Assembly: GCA_947498025.1 (NCBI GenBank)
Contig: CANMJR010000001.1
Location: forward strand, 62,001-126,000
DNA length: 64,000 nucleotides
Direction: 5' to 3'
DNA from: Helicobacteraceae bacterium
GTDB taxonomy: Bacteria; Campylobacterota; Campylobacteria; Campylobacterales; Sulfurimonadaceae
Below are positions 1 to 8,632 of this stretch, in pieces. Position 1 is the first letter of the stretch. Every line of letters begins with the position of its first letter. The notes beneath the pieces are model-generated. The model was not told where the DNA came from. It saw nothing but the letters and a program-made list of their open reading frames with translations, and ran no database searches. Made by a program: the position numbers and the translations under genes.

Positions 1-287
1 CCAGATTTTACCGCTATCGTAACAACTTCAAACTTTTTTGAAATAAAATCTATATTTGAAGCTTCAAGTTTACATGTAGGACACCACGAAGCCCAGAAGT
101 GTATAAGAACAGGCTTATCGCGAGTAAATATATATTTTTCATTATCTATAAGCGTTGTTTCATTCATATTGAGCGGCTGTTTGTTTAATTCAATACTTTT
201 ATAGATACTTATGATATTTGTTAAAACAGTTATAATTACAAGAAAAATTACAATTTCTTTTATATAGCGTTTGATTTTTTCTTTCAT
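1..287 (-). CDS. Thioredoxin-like (TlpA/ScsD-type) membrane-anchored thiol-disulfide protein, partial
   Basis: The gene runs off the left edge, so only the first 95 residues are seen. They show one N-terminal membrane segment (about residues 8-28), a short linker, then the start of a thioredoxin fold with the redox motif W-C-P-T-C in the context HFWASWCPTC. Membrane-tethered TlpA/DsbE/ScsD-type proteins act in the periplasm on protein thiols, for example in cytochrome or copper-protein maturation. It is divergent from the NosL-like gene that starts at 389, with about 100 bp between them, which fits a shared envelope redox or copper role. The start is the ATG at 287. The family assignment is good; the substrate is unknown. 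Confidence 0.8.
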   Translation of the reverse strand, partial: MKEKIKRYIKEIVIFLVIITVLTNIISIYKSIELNKQPLNMNETTLIDNEKYIFTRDKPVLIHFWASWCPTCKLEASNIDFISKKFEVVTIAVKS

Positions 288-388
288 TTTCTTCCTATTA
301 CTATTTTATTTAATGTAATTATAGAGTCTATTTAACAATTATGTAATTAATAACTGATAAGATTTAAAAAAGAGTAAAAGGAAATAAA

Positions 389-904
389 ATGACAAAAACG
401 GTAAGTTTGTTTGTTGTAAGTTTGGTTGTCGGTCTGTTCGTTTTTGGATGTTCTACTGATAAAAATATGGCTACCCCAAATATGATGTTTCAATCTGTAA
501 ATGCAGATGAGGCAACTCTGGTTCAAGAGGGTGAGAATAGAGACAGTTGTATTAGATGCGGGATGGATTTGGTAAAGTTTTATAAAACGAGTCACACAGC
601 AACTTATAACGGTAAAAATATTCAATACTGCTCACTTCACTGCCTTGAAGAGCATTTAGGTGAGGGTGTTGAACTTAAGAATCCTCAAGTTGTAGATATT
701 GCTTCGTTAAAATTTATTGATGTAAGCAAAGCCTATTATGTTGTTGGAAGTTCTAAAAGAGGAACGATGAGTAAGGTCAGTAAATATGCTTTTTTAGAGG
801 AAGCCATGGCTAAAAAGTTTCAGGCTGAATTTGGCGGTGAGATAATGGATTTTGCACATGCAAGAGAAAAAGCAAAAGAGGATTTTAAACACTATAAAAA
901 TTAA
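389..904 (+). CDS. NosL-like lipoprotein (copper-site accessory protein)
   Basis: The 171-residue product has a lipoprotein signal (hydrophobic stretch ending in VFGC, acylated Cys near residue 21). It then has a NosL-type core: C-I-R-C-G-M-D, followed about 25 residues later by YCSLHC, giving thiol and Met ligands suited to a copper ion. NosL proteins deliver copper to nitrous oxide reductase, and NosL-like paralogues occur in other copper pathways. No nos genes are visible here, so this may be an orphan paralogue. A Shine-Dalgarno AAAGGA precedes the ATG. It is divergent from the thioredoxin-like gene at the left edge. Confidence 0.75.
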   Translation: MTKTVSLFVVSLVVGLFVFGCSTDKNMATPNMMFQSVNADEATLVQEGENRDSCIRCGMDLVKFYKTSHTATYNGKNIQYCSLHCLEEHLGEGVELKNPQVVDIASLKFIDVSKAYYVVGSSKRGTMSKVSKYAFLEEAMAKKFQAEFGGEIMDFAHAREKAKEDFKHYKN

Positions 905-1026
905 TATAGTTACAATTTCTAACACTCATAAAGCTTATATAAAAATTAGAATTATTGTATAATTGCAATGATAAATGTATCGTATAAAAATCTATGTTAT
1001 AAATCGAACAAATAAGGAGCATCATT

Positions 1027-1416
1027 ATGATAAAGTTATTTTTAAATAGGACGGATGATTTTTTATGCAAAAATGTTAGAAGTATTTTTGAAAAGACAGA
1101 AGATGCTTATAAGAATAAGGGTTTGAAAGTAAACCTAGTGCAAGAGCTCCATAATTTAGAGTTTAATCCTATCGTCTGCTCTGTTGGCAAAAATTCAAAC
1201 TTTGAAAAAAATATAAAGATTAAAATAAAAGCCCTCTTGGGAATGTTTTTTGTTGCTATTCCATTGTTCGCTTTTTCTTTGGTTACTTATATTTTGAATA
1301 TTGATTATGCTTATGCTTTTATATTCACATTTGTTGTAGCAATTTTAGTTTCATCAAGAATGGATGATATCGCGAAGCGATACGCTCAGAGAAGATTTTT
1401 GCTAGTTTGCAATTAG
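1027..1416 (+). CDS. Small two-TM membrane protein of unknown function
   Basis: The 129-residue protein is not recognised. The N-terminal 65 residues are soluble, basic and mildly amphipathic with two cysteines. Two hydrophobic segments follow (about 70-90 and 93-111), and the tail is short and positively charged. The ATG is preceded by AAGGAG, and an extended -10-like TGTTATAAA lies near 991-999, giving a short leader. The next gene is a tiny lipoprotein 17 bp downstream that shares a terminator, so the two are probably co-transcribed. HMA-like folds were considered for the N-terminus, but no CxxC is present. Confidence 0.6.
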   Translation: MIKLFLNRTDDFLCKNVRSIFEKTEDAYKNKGLKVNLVQELHNLEFNPIVCSVGKNSNFEKNIKIKIKALLGMFFVAIPLFAFSLVTYILNIDYAYAFIFTFVVAILVSSRMDDIAKRYAQRRFLLVCN

Positions 1417-1433
1417 TCAAATAAGGGTAAAGT

Positions 1434-1574
1434 ATGAATAAATTAATCATGTTTCTAAGTATCGCAGCTTTAATGGGTTTTGTGGGTTGTGCAAGTCATA
1501 AAAGTGATAGTAGCTACTATGATAGAGCAAATAAGGTATCTAAAGAGACTATAAACGAGCTAGACAAAGAGTAG
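1434..1574 (+). CDS. Tiny lipoprotein, 46 aa
   Basis: The short frame starts with ATG behind AAGGGTAA and encodes a classic lipoprotein signal: a basic start (MNKL), a hydrophobic run and GFVGC-A-S, which leaves a mature peptide of about 28 residues. The mature part is polar and charged, ending in ETINELDKE. It resembles the small outer-membrane entericidin- or Lpp-like lipoproteins only in architecture; no family is assigned. A strong terminator overlaps its stop codon, supporting it as the last gene of a transcript with the membrane protein upstream. Confidence 0.6.
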   Translation: MNKLIMFLSIAALMGFVGCASHKSDSSYYDRANKVSKETINELDKE

Positions 1575-1590
1575 TTAACTCTTTGTTTTT
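1564..1590 (+). terminator. Rho-independent terminator after the small lipoprotein
   Basis: A 9-bp perfect stem (ACAAAGAGT / ACTCTTTGT) with a 5-nt loop is followed by TTTTT. The stem begins in the last codons of the lipoprotein gene. The region before the convergent trpA end is short, so it may also insulate that gene. Confidence 0.8.
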
Positions 1591-1615
1591 ATAAATTTCA
1601 AAATATATTTTTAGA

Positions 1616-2356
1616 CTAGCTATTTATCTCATATTTTATAATTTTAGCTAAGGCGTTACACTCATCAATCTTCTGTTTATAACTTGTCGTATTATTTAAA
1701 AGCACCTCAATAAAAGCACTCCCGACAATAACTCCGTCAGCACCTTTTATCTTGTCTTTTGCAGTTTTTTGATTCACACCAAAACCAACATATACCGGCG
1801 TGTTTGTATATTTTTTAATAGAAGTCAAAAATGGTTGTAAATCTTCACTTACCCCAGATCCTGTGATACCCGTATATGCAACCATATAGATGAATTTTTG
1901 AGATTCACTGACTATCTTTTTGATTCTCTCTTCGCTGTCGGTAGGTGCTACAAAACTTATATTTGCTACATTGTTTGAGTTAAATAAGTTCTTGTAGGCT
2001 AAAGCCTCTTCGTGGGGCAAATCGGGGATAATCAAACCACTAATTCCTAGTTCTTTGGAATATGGAATCAATTTATCTAAGTTTTGTTGATAAAAACTAT
2101 TGAAATACCCCATCCAAAGAGTATCTACTTTTGGAGCCACAGCTTTAGAAATTTCTAAAAGATGGCTAAATTTAAAACCAAGCTCAAGGGCTTTATGGTT
2201 TGCTTTTTCAATTAAAGGTCCATCGGCAACCGGGTCAGAGAATGGAACCCCAAGCTCCAACGTGTCAACCCCACTCTCACTTAAAGCTAATGCTAAATCT
2301 ATACTAAAAGATTTTTCCGGATATCCGGAAGTTATATATGCGACTAATTTTTTCAA
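1616..2356 (-). CDS. trpA: Tryptophan synthase alpha chain
   Basis: TrpA cleaves indole-3-glycerol phosphate to indole and glyceraldehyde-3-phosphate; indole is channelled to TrpB. The 246-residue TIM-barrel protein keeps the catalytic pair: Glu34 in LELGVPFSDP and Asp45 in ADGP, matching E. coli Glu49 and Asp60. The phosphate-binding GVNQKTA and GSAF segments are near the C-terminus. It is about 20 residues shorter than E. coli TrpA, mostly at the N-terminus. No trpB or other trp gene is adjacent. Instead the ATG directly abuts the stop codon of an Hpt-domain gene, so they share a transcript. Confidence 0.95.
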   Translation of the reverse strand: MKKLVAYITSGYPEKSFSIDLALALSESGVDTLELGVPFSDPVADGPLIEKANHKALELGFKFSHLLEISKAVAPKVDTLWMGYFNSFYQQNLDKLIPYSKELGISGLIIPDLPHEEALAYKNLFNSNNVANISFVAPTDSEERIKKIVSESQKFIYMVAYTGITGSGVSEDLQPFLTSIKKYTNTPVYVGFGVNQKTAKDKIKGADGVIVGSAFIEVLLNNTTSYKQKIDECNALAKIIKYEINS

Positions 2357-2758
2357 TTATTTTTCCAAATCTGGTATTTTAAGTAGAGAATATTTTACTT
2401 TGCTAAGTTTGTTATTAAGTTTAAGGTCTTCATGCCATTGAGCGAACAGATCACTAATCCTTAGAAGCCAGCTAATAACCTCTTGATTAATTGGTGGTTC
2501 CATAGTTCTGAGTTTTTCTAACTCATCTTCAACAAGAGTTGATAATCTCTGCATGGGTACTATTTTTAAAAAACCTGATGCTGATTTTATGTTGTGAAAC
2601 ACACGGAAAAGTTCATCGACGCTTCTTTTATACATCTCAGGATTCGACAAATCTATAATCATAACTTCCATGCTGTCAACCATCATAGTATAATGGTCTA
2701 AGAATTCATCAACTATTTCAAAATCGAAGTTAGCATCTAAGTCACTTCTTATGCCCAT
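2357..2758 (-). CDS. Histidine-phosphotransfer (Hpt) domain protein
   Basis: This 133-residue helical protein contains the Hpt signature around His55 (LFRVFHNIKSASGFLKI), where the histidine accepts phosphate from a response-regulator receiver and passes it on. There is no kinase or CheW module, so it is a stand-alone phosphorelay shuttle. It begins MGIRSDLDANF with an ATG 90 bp from the divergent panB start. It is immediately followed by trpA with no spacing, an unexpected signalling-biosynthesis pairing. Its partners are not encoded next to it. Confidence 0.85.
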   Translation of the reverse strand: MGIRSDLDANFDFEIVDEFLDHYTMMVDSMEVMIIDLSNPEMYKRSVDELFRVFHNIKSASGFLKIVPMQRLSTLVEDELEKLRTMEPPINQEVISWLLRISDLFAQWHEDLKLNNKLSKVKYSLLKIPDLEK

Positions 2759-2848
2759 AAAATAATTCTCCCATATAGTTAAGATTATAGCAATTTTTAG
2801 TTAAAATTCTTTTACTAAACTTTATTAAAAGTAAAAAAGAGTTTCATA

Positions 2849-3640
2849 ATGACTAAAAAAATGACAATTTCCTCAATCAAAAAAACAAAAGGAGTTAGAC
2901 CTCTTGTGATGATTACGGCTTATGATGCACTTTTCGCAAAACTTTTAGAACCAAGCTCCGATATGATTTTGGTAGGTGACAGTCTTAACATGAGTTTTGC
3001 AGGTAAAGCCGACACTCTCAGTGCTACTTTAGAGCAAATGCTATACCACACTAACGCCGTTTGTAATGGGGCGCAAAATAGTTTTGTAGTTTGCGATATG
3101 CCTTTTGGAACATATGTTTCAAAAGAGGAGGCTCTAAAAAATTGTATAAGAGTTTTTCAAGAAACCTCTGCCGATTGTGTAAAAATAGAGGGCGGTGCGG
3201 ATAAAGCAGAGATAATTGCTCACTTGACAAGTAACGGCATCGCAGTTTGCGGTCACATAGGTTTGCTTCCTCAATCGGTTAGAAGCGAGGGCGGCTACAA
3301 GGTAAAAGGCAAAACAGAGGAAGAGCATATACAGCTTATAAAAGATGCAAAGGCAGTAGAGGGTGCCGGAGCCTTTTGTATGGTCATTGAGGGTGTGAAA
3401 GCTGAAGTAGCCTCAGAGGTGGCACGCAGTGTAAATATTCCGGTTATTGGAATAGGTGCCGGTTCGGGTGTTGATGGGCAGGTGCTTGTTTTTTCTGACA
3501 TGCTTGGTCTGTTTGAGGAGTTTACCCCAAAATTTGTAAAAAAATATCTTGATGGAGCCGCTTTGGTAAAAGAGGCTATTCAAAATTATGCAGATGAAGT
3601 TAAATCAAGAGAGTTTCCTCAAGAAATTCATACCTATTAG
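2849..3640 (+). CDS. panB: 3-methyl-2-oxobutanoate hydroxymethyltransferase
   Basis: PanB transfers a hydroxymethyl group from 5,10-methylene-tetrahydrofolate to 2-oxoisovalerate, making ketopantoate for pantothenate and coenzyme A. The 263-residue protein has the usual length. It keeps the metal ligands Asp44 (LVGDSLNM), Asp83 (VVCDMPFG) and Glu114 (VKIEGG), and the catalytic Glu181 (MVIEGV). The GIGAG(S)G(V)DGQVLV segment near the C-terminus is diagnostic. ruvB starts 12 bp downstream on the same strand, so panB probably heads a panB-ruvB-permease transcript. Confidence 0.96.
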   Translation: MTKKMTISSIKKTKGVRPLVMITAYDALFAKLLEPSSDMILVGDSLNMSFAGKADTLSATLEQMLYHTNAVCNGAQNSFVVCDMPFGTYVSKEEALKNCIRVFQETSADCVKIEGGADKAEIIAHLTSNGIAVCGHIGLLPQSVRSEGGYKVKGKTEEEHIQLIKDAKAVEGAGAFCMVIEGVKAEVASEVARSVNIPVIGIGAGSGVDGQVLVFSDMLGLFEEFTPKFVKKYLDGAALVKEAIQNYADEVKSREFPQEIHTY

Positions 3641-3652
3641 ATTGGCATAAAT

Positions 3653-4666
3653 ATGGAAAGATTAGTTGAGATAGAAAAATATAACCCGGAAGAGGAGAGT
3701 GTAGAAACCTCGCTTCGCCCAAATATCTGGAGTGAATACATCGGTCAAGAGCAGATTAAAAAAAATCTTGGCGTATTTATAGAAGCGAGTAAAAAAAGAG
3801 TAGAAGCACTCGATCATGTACTTTTTTTTGGACCTCCGGGGCTTGGAAAAACAACTTTAGCACTTATTATCGCAAATGAGATGGGTGCTAATATAAAAGT
3901 TACAGCCGCTCCGATGATAGAAAAGAGCGGAGATTTAGCCGCACTTCTTACAAACCTAGAGGAGGGCGATATACTTTTTATAGATGAAATTCATCGTCTT
4001 TCTCCCGCCGTTGAAGAGATACTCTACTCATCCATGGAAGATTTTCGCATAGATATTATTATAGGAAGCGGACCTGCTGCCCAAACGGTTAAAATTGACC
4101 TGCCTCGATTCACTCTCATTGGTGCGACGACAAGAGCGGGAATGCTCTCTAACCCACTCAGAGACAGGTTCGGAATGAGCTTTAGAATGCAGTTTTACAC
4201 ATCCGAAGAGCTTGCAAGAATTGTATTGCAGGCATCACTTAAACTAGGAAAAGAGATACTCAATGAGGCATGCATGGAGATTGCAAAAAGAAGTCGGGGA
4301 ACGCCTAGGATTGCTCTTCGTCTGCTTCGCCGCGTGAGAGACTTTGCCGATGTTGCCAATGAGAGCAGCATCGAGTTTGTTAGAACAAAATATGCGCTCA
4401 ATGAATTGGGAATAAACTCCCATGGTTTTGATGAGATGGATATAAGACTTTTAAATCTTTTAGCAAGTGCAAATGGAAGAGCTATGGGACTGAGTACAAT
4501 AGCAGCATCGCTTAGCGAGGATGAGGGAACGGTTGAAGATGTGCTTGAACCTTACTTGATAGCAAACGGCTATTTGGAGAGAACCGCCAAAGGAAGAAAA
4601 GCAACAAGAATGACTTATGATGTTTTAGATATCTCATTCCCAGAAGATGGAGGATTATTTTCATGA
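3653..4666 (+). CDS. ruvB: Holliday junction branch migration ATPase RuvB
   Basis: RuvB is the hexameric motor that, with RuvA, drives branch migration of Holliday junctions. The 337 residues show the order expected: Walker A GPPGLGKT at 60-67, Walker B FIDEIHRL near 109-116, sensor GATTRAG, arginine-finger region NPLRDRFG, and the C-terminal winged helix ([17 protein letters not shown]). Length is standard. The stop codon overlaps the start of the downstream permease gene by 4 bp (ATGA), implying coupled translation. Confidence 0.97.
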   Translation: MERLVEIEKYNPEEESVETSLRPNIWSEYIGQEQIKKNLGVFIEASKKRVEALDHVLFFGPPGLGKTTLALIIANEMGANIKVTAAPMIEKSGDLAALLTNLEEGDILFIDEIHRLSPAVEEILYSSMEDFRIDIIIGSGPAAQTVKIDLPRFTLIGATTRAGMLSNPLRDRFGMSFRMQFYTSEELARIVLQASLKLGKEILNEACMEIAKRSRGTPRIALRLLRRVRDFADVANESSIEFVRTKYALNELGINSHGFDEMDIRLLNLLASANGRAMGLSTIAASLSEDEGTVEDVLEPYLIANGYLERTAKGRKATRMTYDVLDISFPEDGGLFS

Positions 4667-5703
4667 AATCACAATATTTTATAGCCGTGCTTTTTGCAAC
4701 CTCACTTTATTGGATGTATCTTTTATATGCTCCGTTTTTGCTTGTTATAACAATCGCGGCTCTTTTGGCAGTTTCAACTTCAAATATTCAAGATAATTTT
4801 GAGAAGATTTTTAAAAATAGACTACTTGCAGCTCTTAGCTCAAGCTTTTTATTAGCAGTTCTGTTTTTTGCCCCGTTGGGCTATTTTTTGGCTACATTAA
4901 CTATAAGACTCAACTCTCTTGAACCGGATGCTTTTGCAAATCTAGAAACTTACATTAAGGACATTATTGCAAATCCGCCACTCTATTTAGCCTTTATAAA
5001 ACCATATGTAGCAGACACTATGAAAGATATAGACATAAACTTTATCACCTCAAATGCTCTCTCCATCACCGGAAAAATAGGGGCATTTAGTGCAGGATTT
5101 TTAAAGAATGCTTTTTTAGTTATTATTTTTTACTTTTTTGCTCAATATAATGGCAGTCATATTGTTGCCTTTTTAAAGCGGGTAGTTCAGATGTCGGTGG
5201 ATGATAGCAGTTTGCTCTCAAAAGAGCTCTCTTCTGTCATGAGTGTTGTTTTTTACTCTATCATTGTAAATGCTATGATTCAAGGAGTTCTTTTTGGAGT
5301 TGCAATCTCTCTCATGGGATATAATGGGCTCCTCTTTGGAATTATGTATGGATTTGCATCTTTGATTCCTGTTGTTGGTGGGGCTCTCATGTGGCTTCCG
5401 TTTATGACTTATGAGTTTTCTATGGGGAACAGTTCAAATGCGATTTTTATCGCTCTTTACTCTATAGTGGTTATCTCAATAATTGCAGACACATTTATTA
5501 AACCACTGATTATCAAAGAGATAAATAAGAGGCTCCTAAAAGAGGATGATGCCAGAATGAATGAGCTTGTCATTTTCTTTGCTATCATAGCAGGACTCTC
5601 TACTTTTGGATTTTGGGGAATGATATTGGGACCGGCGATTACGGCATTTTTTCTAACTATCCTGAAACTTTTCGAGGCGAGAAGTAAAGAGTGTTTAACA
5701 TAA
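4663..5703 (+). CDS. AI-2E (PerM/YdiK) family transporter
   Basis: The 346-residue polytopic membrane protein has two N-terminal TM segments, another near 53-75, a soluble loop of about 70 residues, and a C-terminal bundle of four to five helices. The latter includes the conserved small-residue stretch [21 protein letters not shown] (split here by family alignment) and the final [15 protein letters not shown] block. Members of this family export varied small molecules or ions; the AI-2 name comes from TqsA, and the substrate here cannot be read from sequence. It overlaps ruvB by 4 bp. The next gene is convergent. Confidence 0.85.
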   Translation: MKSQYFIAVLFATSLYWMYLLYAPFLLVITIAALLAVSTSNIQDNFEKIFKNRLLAALSSSFLLAVLFFAPLGYFLATLTIRLNSLEPDAFANLETYIKDIIANPPLYLAFIKPYVADTMKDIDINFITSNALSITGKIGAFSAGFLKNAFLVIIFYFFAQYNGSHIVAFLKRVVQMSVDDSSLLSKELSSVMSVVFYSIIVNAMIQGVLFGVAISLMGYNGLLFGIMYGFASLIPVVGGALMWLPFMTYEFSMGNSSNAIFIALYSIVVISIIADTFIKPLIIKEINKRLLKEDDARMNELVIFFAIIAGLSTFGFWGMILGPAITAFFLTILKLFEARSKECLT

Positions 5704-5710
5704 AATAACT

Positions 5711-5730
5711 TTAGTGTGTAACATCAGTTG
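5711..5730 (-). repeat. Solo terminal inverted repeat of the dispersed palindromic element
   Basis: On the minus strand it reads CAACTGATGTTACACACTAA and matches the outer end of the repeat copies at 13999-14171 and 45331-45439 with one or two changes. No element body follows. It encodes the last residues and stop of the acyltransferase, so it looks like a footprint left after loss of the rest of an insertion, or a partial insertion. Confidence 0.65.
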
Positions 5731-6607
5731 TATAAATTTCTGGATGGTCGTTTTTCCATCTTCTATGGAGCCAAAACCAAAATTTCGGCTCTTGTGTTAT
5801 AAGTTCTGTGAGCCAATCTGCTTGTAGCTGAGTTGCTTTTTGGATATCAGCTTCCTCGTTATCTGTTCTTTCAACCTTAATCTCATCAAATAACATCAGA
5901 GTGTAGTTTTCTTCGTCGTCGGTTCTAACTGTTACTGGAATAATCGCTGCATTAAATTTTCTGGCTAAATATGCAGGCGTTGAGGTTTGCCGAATGCTTT
6001 TGCCCATAAAATTTACCATTACTCCCTCTTTAGGATTGATGTTTGTATCTATTAATATCCCGCATGCCAGACCGCTCTTGAGATTTCTGACAAGCGGCTT
6101 GACAACATTTGTCTTCTCCATAGAGATATTTCCAAAAGAGCCTCTTGCCTCTAAGAGCCAATCCTGATACGCTTGATTTTTCATTTTTTTATAAACGGCA
6201 ATTAAAGGTTCTATAAAAGCACCGATACTCGCACCGCCAAGCTCCCAAGAACTGTAATGCGTCGTCACATAAATAATTGCACGACCCTCAGCATGCGCTC
6301 TTTGGACAGCTTCAATGTTTTGTATGGTAACTTTTTTTGCTAGCCCATCTCTGCTCATATGGCGAAGCTCCATCGCATGCAAAAAGTTAAAGAGAAGATT
6401 TTTAAAAGCGTATTTTGTTATCTCACTTTTTTCATCTTCGCTGAGTCTGTTATCGAATGCAAATTCAAGATTTCTGTATGAAACTTCTCTATATCTTTTA
6501 GAAGCGTAATAGCTCAAAATTGCAAGACCGGAAAAAAAAGATTTTCTCCATGTGGGTGGTAGCAACATCAAAAACTTTTCTAAAAGTAAAAAGAGTTTAA
6601 ACCCCAT
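5711..6607 (-). CDS. lpxL: Lipid A biosynthesis lauroyl/myristoyl acyltransferase (LpxL/HtrB family)
   Basis: This inner-membrane acyltransferase family adds secondary acyl chains to Kdo-lipid A. The 298-residue protein has an N-terminal hydrophobic anchor, the catalytic H-X4-E (His117, Glu122, in TTHYSSWELGG) and the LIDTNINPKEGVMVNFMG region that resembles the D-x-x-P acceptor block. Its last six residues, TTDVTH, are encoded by a 20-bp remnant of the dispersed repeat family (5711-5730) that also supplies the stop codon. It abuts waaC, whose stop codon overlaps its ATG by one base, so the two LPS genes form one transcript. Confidence 0.9.
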   Translation of the reverse strand: MGFKLFLLLEKFLMLLPPTWRKSFFSGLAILSYYASKRYREVSYRNLEFAFDNRLSEDEKSEITKYAFKNLLFNFLHAMELRHMSRDGLAKKVTIQNIEAVQRAHAEGRAIIYVTTHYSSWELGGASIGAFIEPLIAVYKKMKNQAYQDWLLEARGSFGNISMEKTNVVKPLVRNLKSGLACGILIDTNINPKEGVMVNFMGKSIRQTSTPAYLARKFNAAIIPVTVRTDDEENYTLMLFDEIKVERTDNEEADIQKATQLQADWLTELITQEPKFWFWLHRRWKNDHPEIYTTDVTH

Positions 6608-7662
6608 TATCGAAGCAATTCCTTTGCTTGTGCCACTATTTCATCGACTTCTATCTCTTTGATGGAAAAATCATTCTTGTCAATTTTATTAATATCTACA
6701 ACGGACGGAGATTTTATGCCTATATTTTTTTGTGTTTCATAAATCATACGAGTGGTCGTGGGTCCAAAAAGTGTGATGGACGGGGTGTTTTGCGCCCATG
6801 CCATGTGTGTCGGACCTGTGTCATTGCCTATTACTAAATCAACACTTGAAATAGCTGAGACAAGTTCATTCAGTGAAAGTTTTGGTGCTAATGTTGCATA
6901 AGAGGAGTTTTTGCAAATCCACATGCCATCCTCTTTCTCATTTTCGTTTCCCCAGATAATTATGCAGTTTTGTTTTAGTTTTTCGCAAAGTTCAGCGACC
7001 TTTTCTTTAGGATATTTTTTTGATTCCCGTGATGCACCTATAACAATAGCAATATTTCTACTGTCAATGTCAGCATGTGGAAGTTTGACATGTGGAAATA
7101 TATTGGTGTGAGGAAAGAGATACTTCTCTTCAAAACATAAATTTTCCTGTTTAACAAACAGAGCCTCTTTATTCTGAAGCATCTCATCGTCTATCTCAAA
7201 TCCTAGTGCATCTGAGACTAAAAAACAGTTTCTTTTTATAACATTTTCATCATATTTTACATGCGAAGTTGTTTTATAAAAAAGCGAAGCCACTCTTTCT
7301 CTTGCAGAGGAGCTATCAAAGCCATGCGTATTTTTGCCAATAAGCCTTGCAACTATGGCGGATTTTAAAAGCCCTTGAATGTCAATAATAATATCAAATT
7401 CACCCAAAGAGCGAAGTTTTGAGATACTTTCTTTTAAAAGGGTAAAGCTCTTTTGTTCTTTGATCTCTTTAAGATTGATTGTATGAACAGCAGAGATGAG
7501 AGGATGATTCTCTAAAAGCGGTGCAAAAACCTTTTCAGTAATCCATTCAATCTTAGCATGCGGGAATTGTTTGTGTATAAACTGCAAAGTAACAGTCGTG
7601 TTCACAATATCACCAAGCGCTGAAAGTCTGACTATTGCTATGCGTTTTATCTCTTTTTTCAT
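6607..7662 (-). CDS. waaC: Lipopolysaccharide heptosyltransferase I
   Basis: WaaC adds the first heptose to Kdo on the LPS inner core, on the cytoplasmic face of the inner membrane. The GT-9 family hallmarks are present: the N-terminal IAIVRLSALGDIVNT and the nucleotide-sugar-binding block GNDTGPTHMAWA with the following LFGPT. Two ATG codons are possible. The one at 7671 lies inside a TATAAT -10 box on the same strand (7670-7675), so the second ATG at 7662 (MKKEIKRIAIV) is preferred; it would give a nearly leaderless message. The protein is about 351 residues. It precedes lpxL with a one-base overlap. Confidence 0.9.
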   Translation of the reverse strand: MKKEIKRIAIVRLSALGDIVNTTVTLQFIHKQFPHAKIEWITEKVFAPLLENHPLISAVHTINLKEIKEQKSFTLLKESISKLRSLGEFDIIIDIQGLLKSAIVARLIGKNTHGFDSSSARERVASLFYKTTSHVKYDENVIKRNCFLVSDALGFEIDDEMLQNKEALFVKQENLCFEEKYLFPHTNIFPHVKLPHADIDSRNIAIVIGASRESKKYPKEKVAELCEKLKQNCIIIWGNENEKEDGMWICKNSSYATLAPKLSLNELVSAISSVDLVIGNDTGPTHMAWAQNTPSITLFGPTTTRMIYETQKNIGIKSPSVVDINKIDKNDFSIKEIEVDEIVAQAKELLR

Positions 7663-7669
7663 AGGCGCC

Positions 7670-7675
7670 ATTATA
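7670..7675 (-). promoter_or_regulatory. Extended -10 box for waaC-lpxL
   Basis: The minus strand reads TTTGCTATAATGG, a TGnTATAAT extended -10 element. Initiation about 7 bp downstream would fall next to the ATG at 7662 and exclude the ATG at 7671. It faces a similar box at 7697-7702 on the other strand, making a compact divergent promoter. Confidence 0.6.
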
Positions 7676-7696
7676 GCAAAGGAAGTTTTAGTTTGG

Positions 7697-7702
7697 TATA
7701 AT
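7697..7702 (+). promoter_or_regulatory. Extended -10 box for the PDC sensor-hisH-hisA transcript
   Basis: The sequence TTTGGTATAATCA is an extended TGnTATAAT -10 box 31 bp upstream of the ATG at 7733, with a purine-rich Shine-Dalgarno (AGGAGAAGGAAAG) between them. Campylobacterota housekeeping promoters typically rely on such extended -10 elements with a poor -35. Confidence 0.65.
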
Positions 7703-7732
7703 CACACCAAATTTAGGAGAAGGAAAGTTCCC

Positions 7733-8632
7733 ATGACTCCATCCGATATACAAGACTTCTCAACCAGTAGAACAAAAGCTAGAGCCTACTTTTGTTATCT
7801 TTTTTCGAAAAATATTCCAAATAGATTGCCATCTATTTCAGTGGAGATGATTGTTCCACGCCTTTTAAAAATCAAAGCAGATTTAGAGAGCTGTGAGGGT
7901 GTTTATCTTTTAGACCACCGTGGTGTTCAAGTAAGTCCAACTTATCTTGACCACAAGCAAATAGATGAAGATGCTGGAAAAATTCGTGCGGACCGAGCGT
8001 ACTATTATAGAGCTGTTAGAGAGGGAAGATGTACCATAACAGACCCTTATCCATCGCTTATTACAAGGGATTTGACAGTTACAGCTTCACAACCAATTTA
8101 TGATGAAACAGGTGTGCTTAAATATGTTGCATGTTTAGATATGCCATTTGCAGAAGTTCTTAAAATCGCTCATCTGAGTACCTTTGATTCATTATTTGTT
8201 AAATTTTTCAAATACTCTTATAGCATGTTTTCTCTGGCTCTTATTGCTGTGGCAATGCTCCTCTTTTTCAAAGGAATGCAGAGCTTCTTTTTGTATGAAA
8301 TATCACATTTCAACATTAAAGATGTATTTGAAGCAACAATTTTAATTACCTTAGCCTTAGCCATTTTTGATTTAGCGAAAACCCTGATAGAAGAGGAGAT
8401 AATGGGCAGAACAAAGGAGCAAAATATATTTGGTGCCCATAAAACCATGGTGAGGTTTTTAGGCTCAATCATCATTGCTCTATCCATTGAAGCACTCATG
8501 CTTGTATTCAAATTTGCCATTACCGAGCCTCAGATGCTTCTCTATGCCATGTTTATTATTGCCGGAGTTGCGATGCTGCTAGTCAGTTTGGCAATTTATA
8601 TAAAAAATACAAAAGAGAAAATTCAAGAATGA
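7733..8632 (+). CDS. PDC (Cache-like) sensor membrane protein
   Basis: The frame stays open upstream, but the ATG at 7733 behind AGGAGAAGGAAAG is the supported start, giving 299 residues. Residues 1 to about 150 form a PDC/dCache-like sensor with the typical GVYLLDHRGVQVSPTY, RADRAYYYRAV and SQPIYDETGVLKYVACLD segments. It is followed by a membrane domain of four or so helices (about 160-185, 200-220, 245-265, 270-292). No kinase, MCP or GGDEF output follows, so it may signal through its membrane part or a partner. The TGA overlaps the hisH ATG by 4 bp. Confidence 0.75.
   Translation: MTPSDIQDFSTSRTKARAYFCYLFSKNIPNRLPSISVEMIVPRLLKIKADLESCEGVYLLDHRGVQVSPTYLDHKQIDEDAGKIRADRAYYYRAVREGRCTITDPYPSLITRDLTVTASQPIYDETGVLKYVACLDMPFAEVLKIAHLSTFDSLFVKFFKYSYSMFSLALIAVAMLLFFKGMQSFFLYEISHFNIKDVFEATILITLALAIFDLAKTLIEEEIMGRTKEQNIFGAHKTMVRFLGSIIIALSIEALMLVFKFAITEPQMLLYAMFIIAGVAMLLVSLAIYIKNTKEKIQE

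Noticed and set aside
389-625. Opposite-strand frame across the NosL-like gene (347-625)
   Set aside because: It lies antisense to a gene with a lipoprotein signal and conserved CxxC motifs, has low-complexity composition and no ribosome site.
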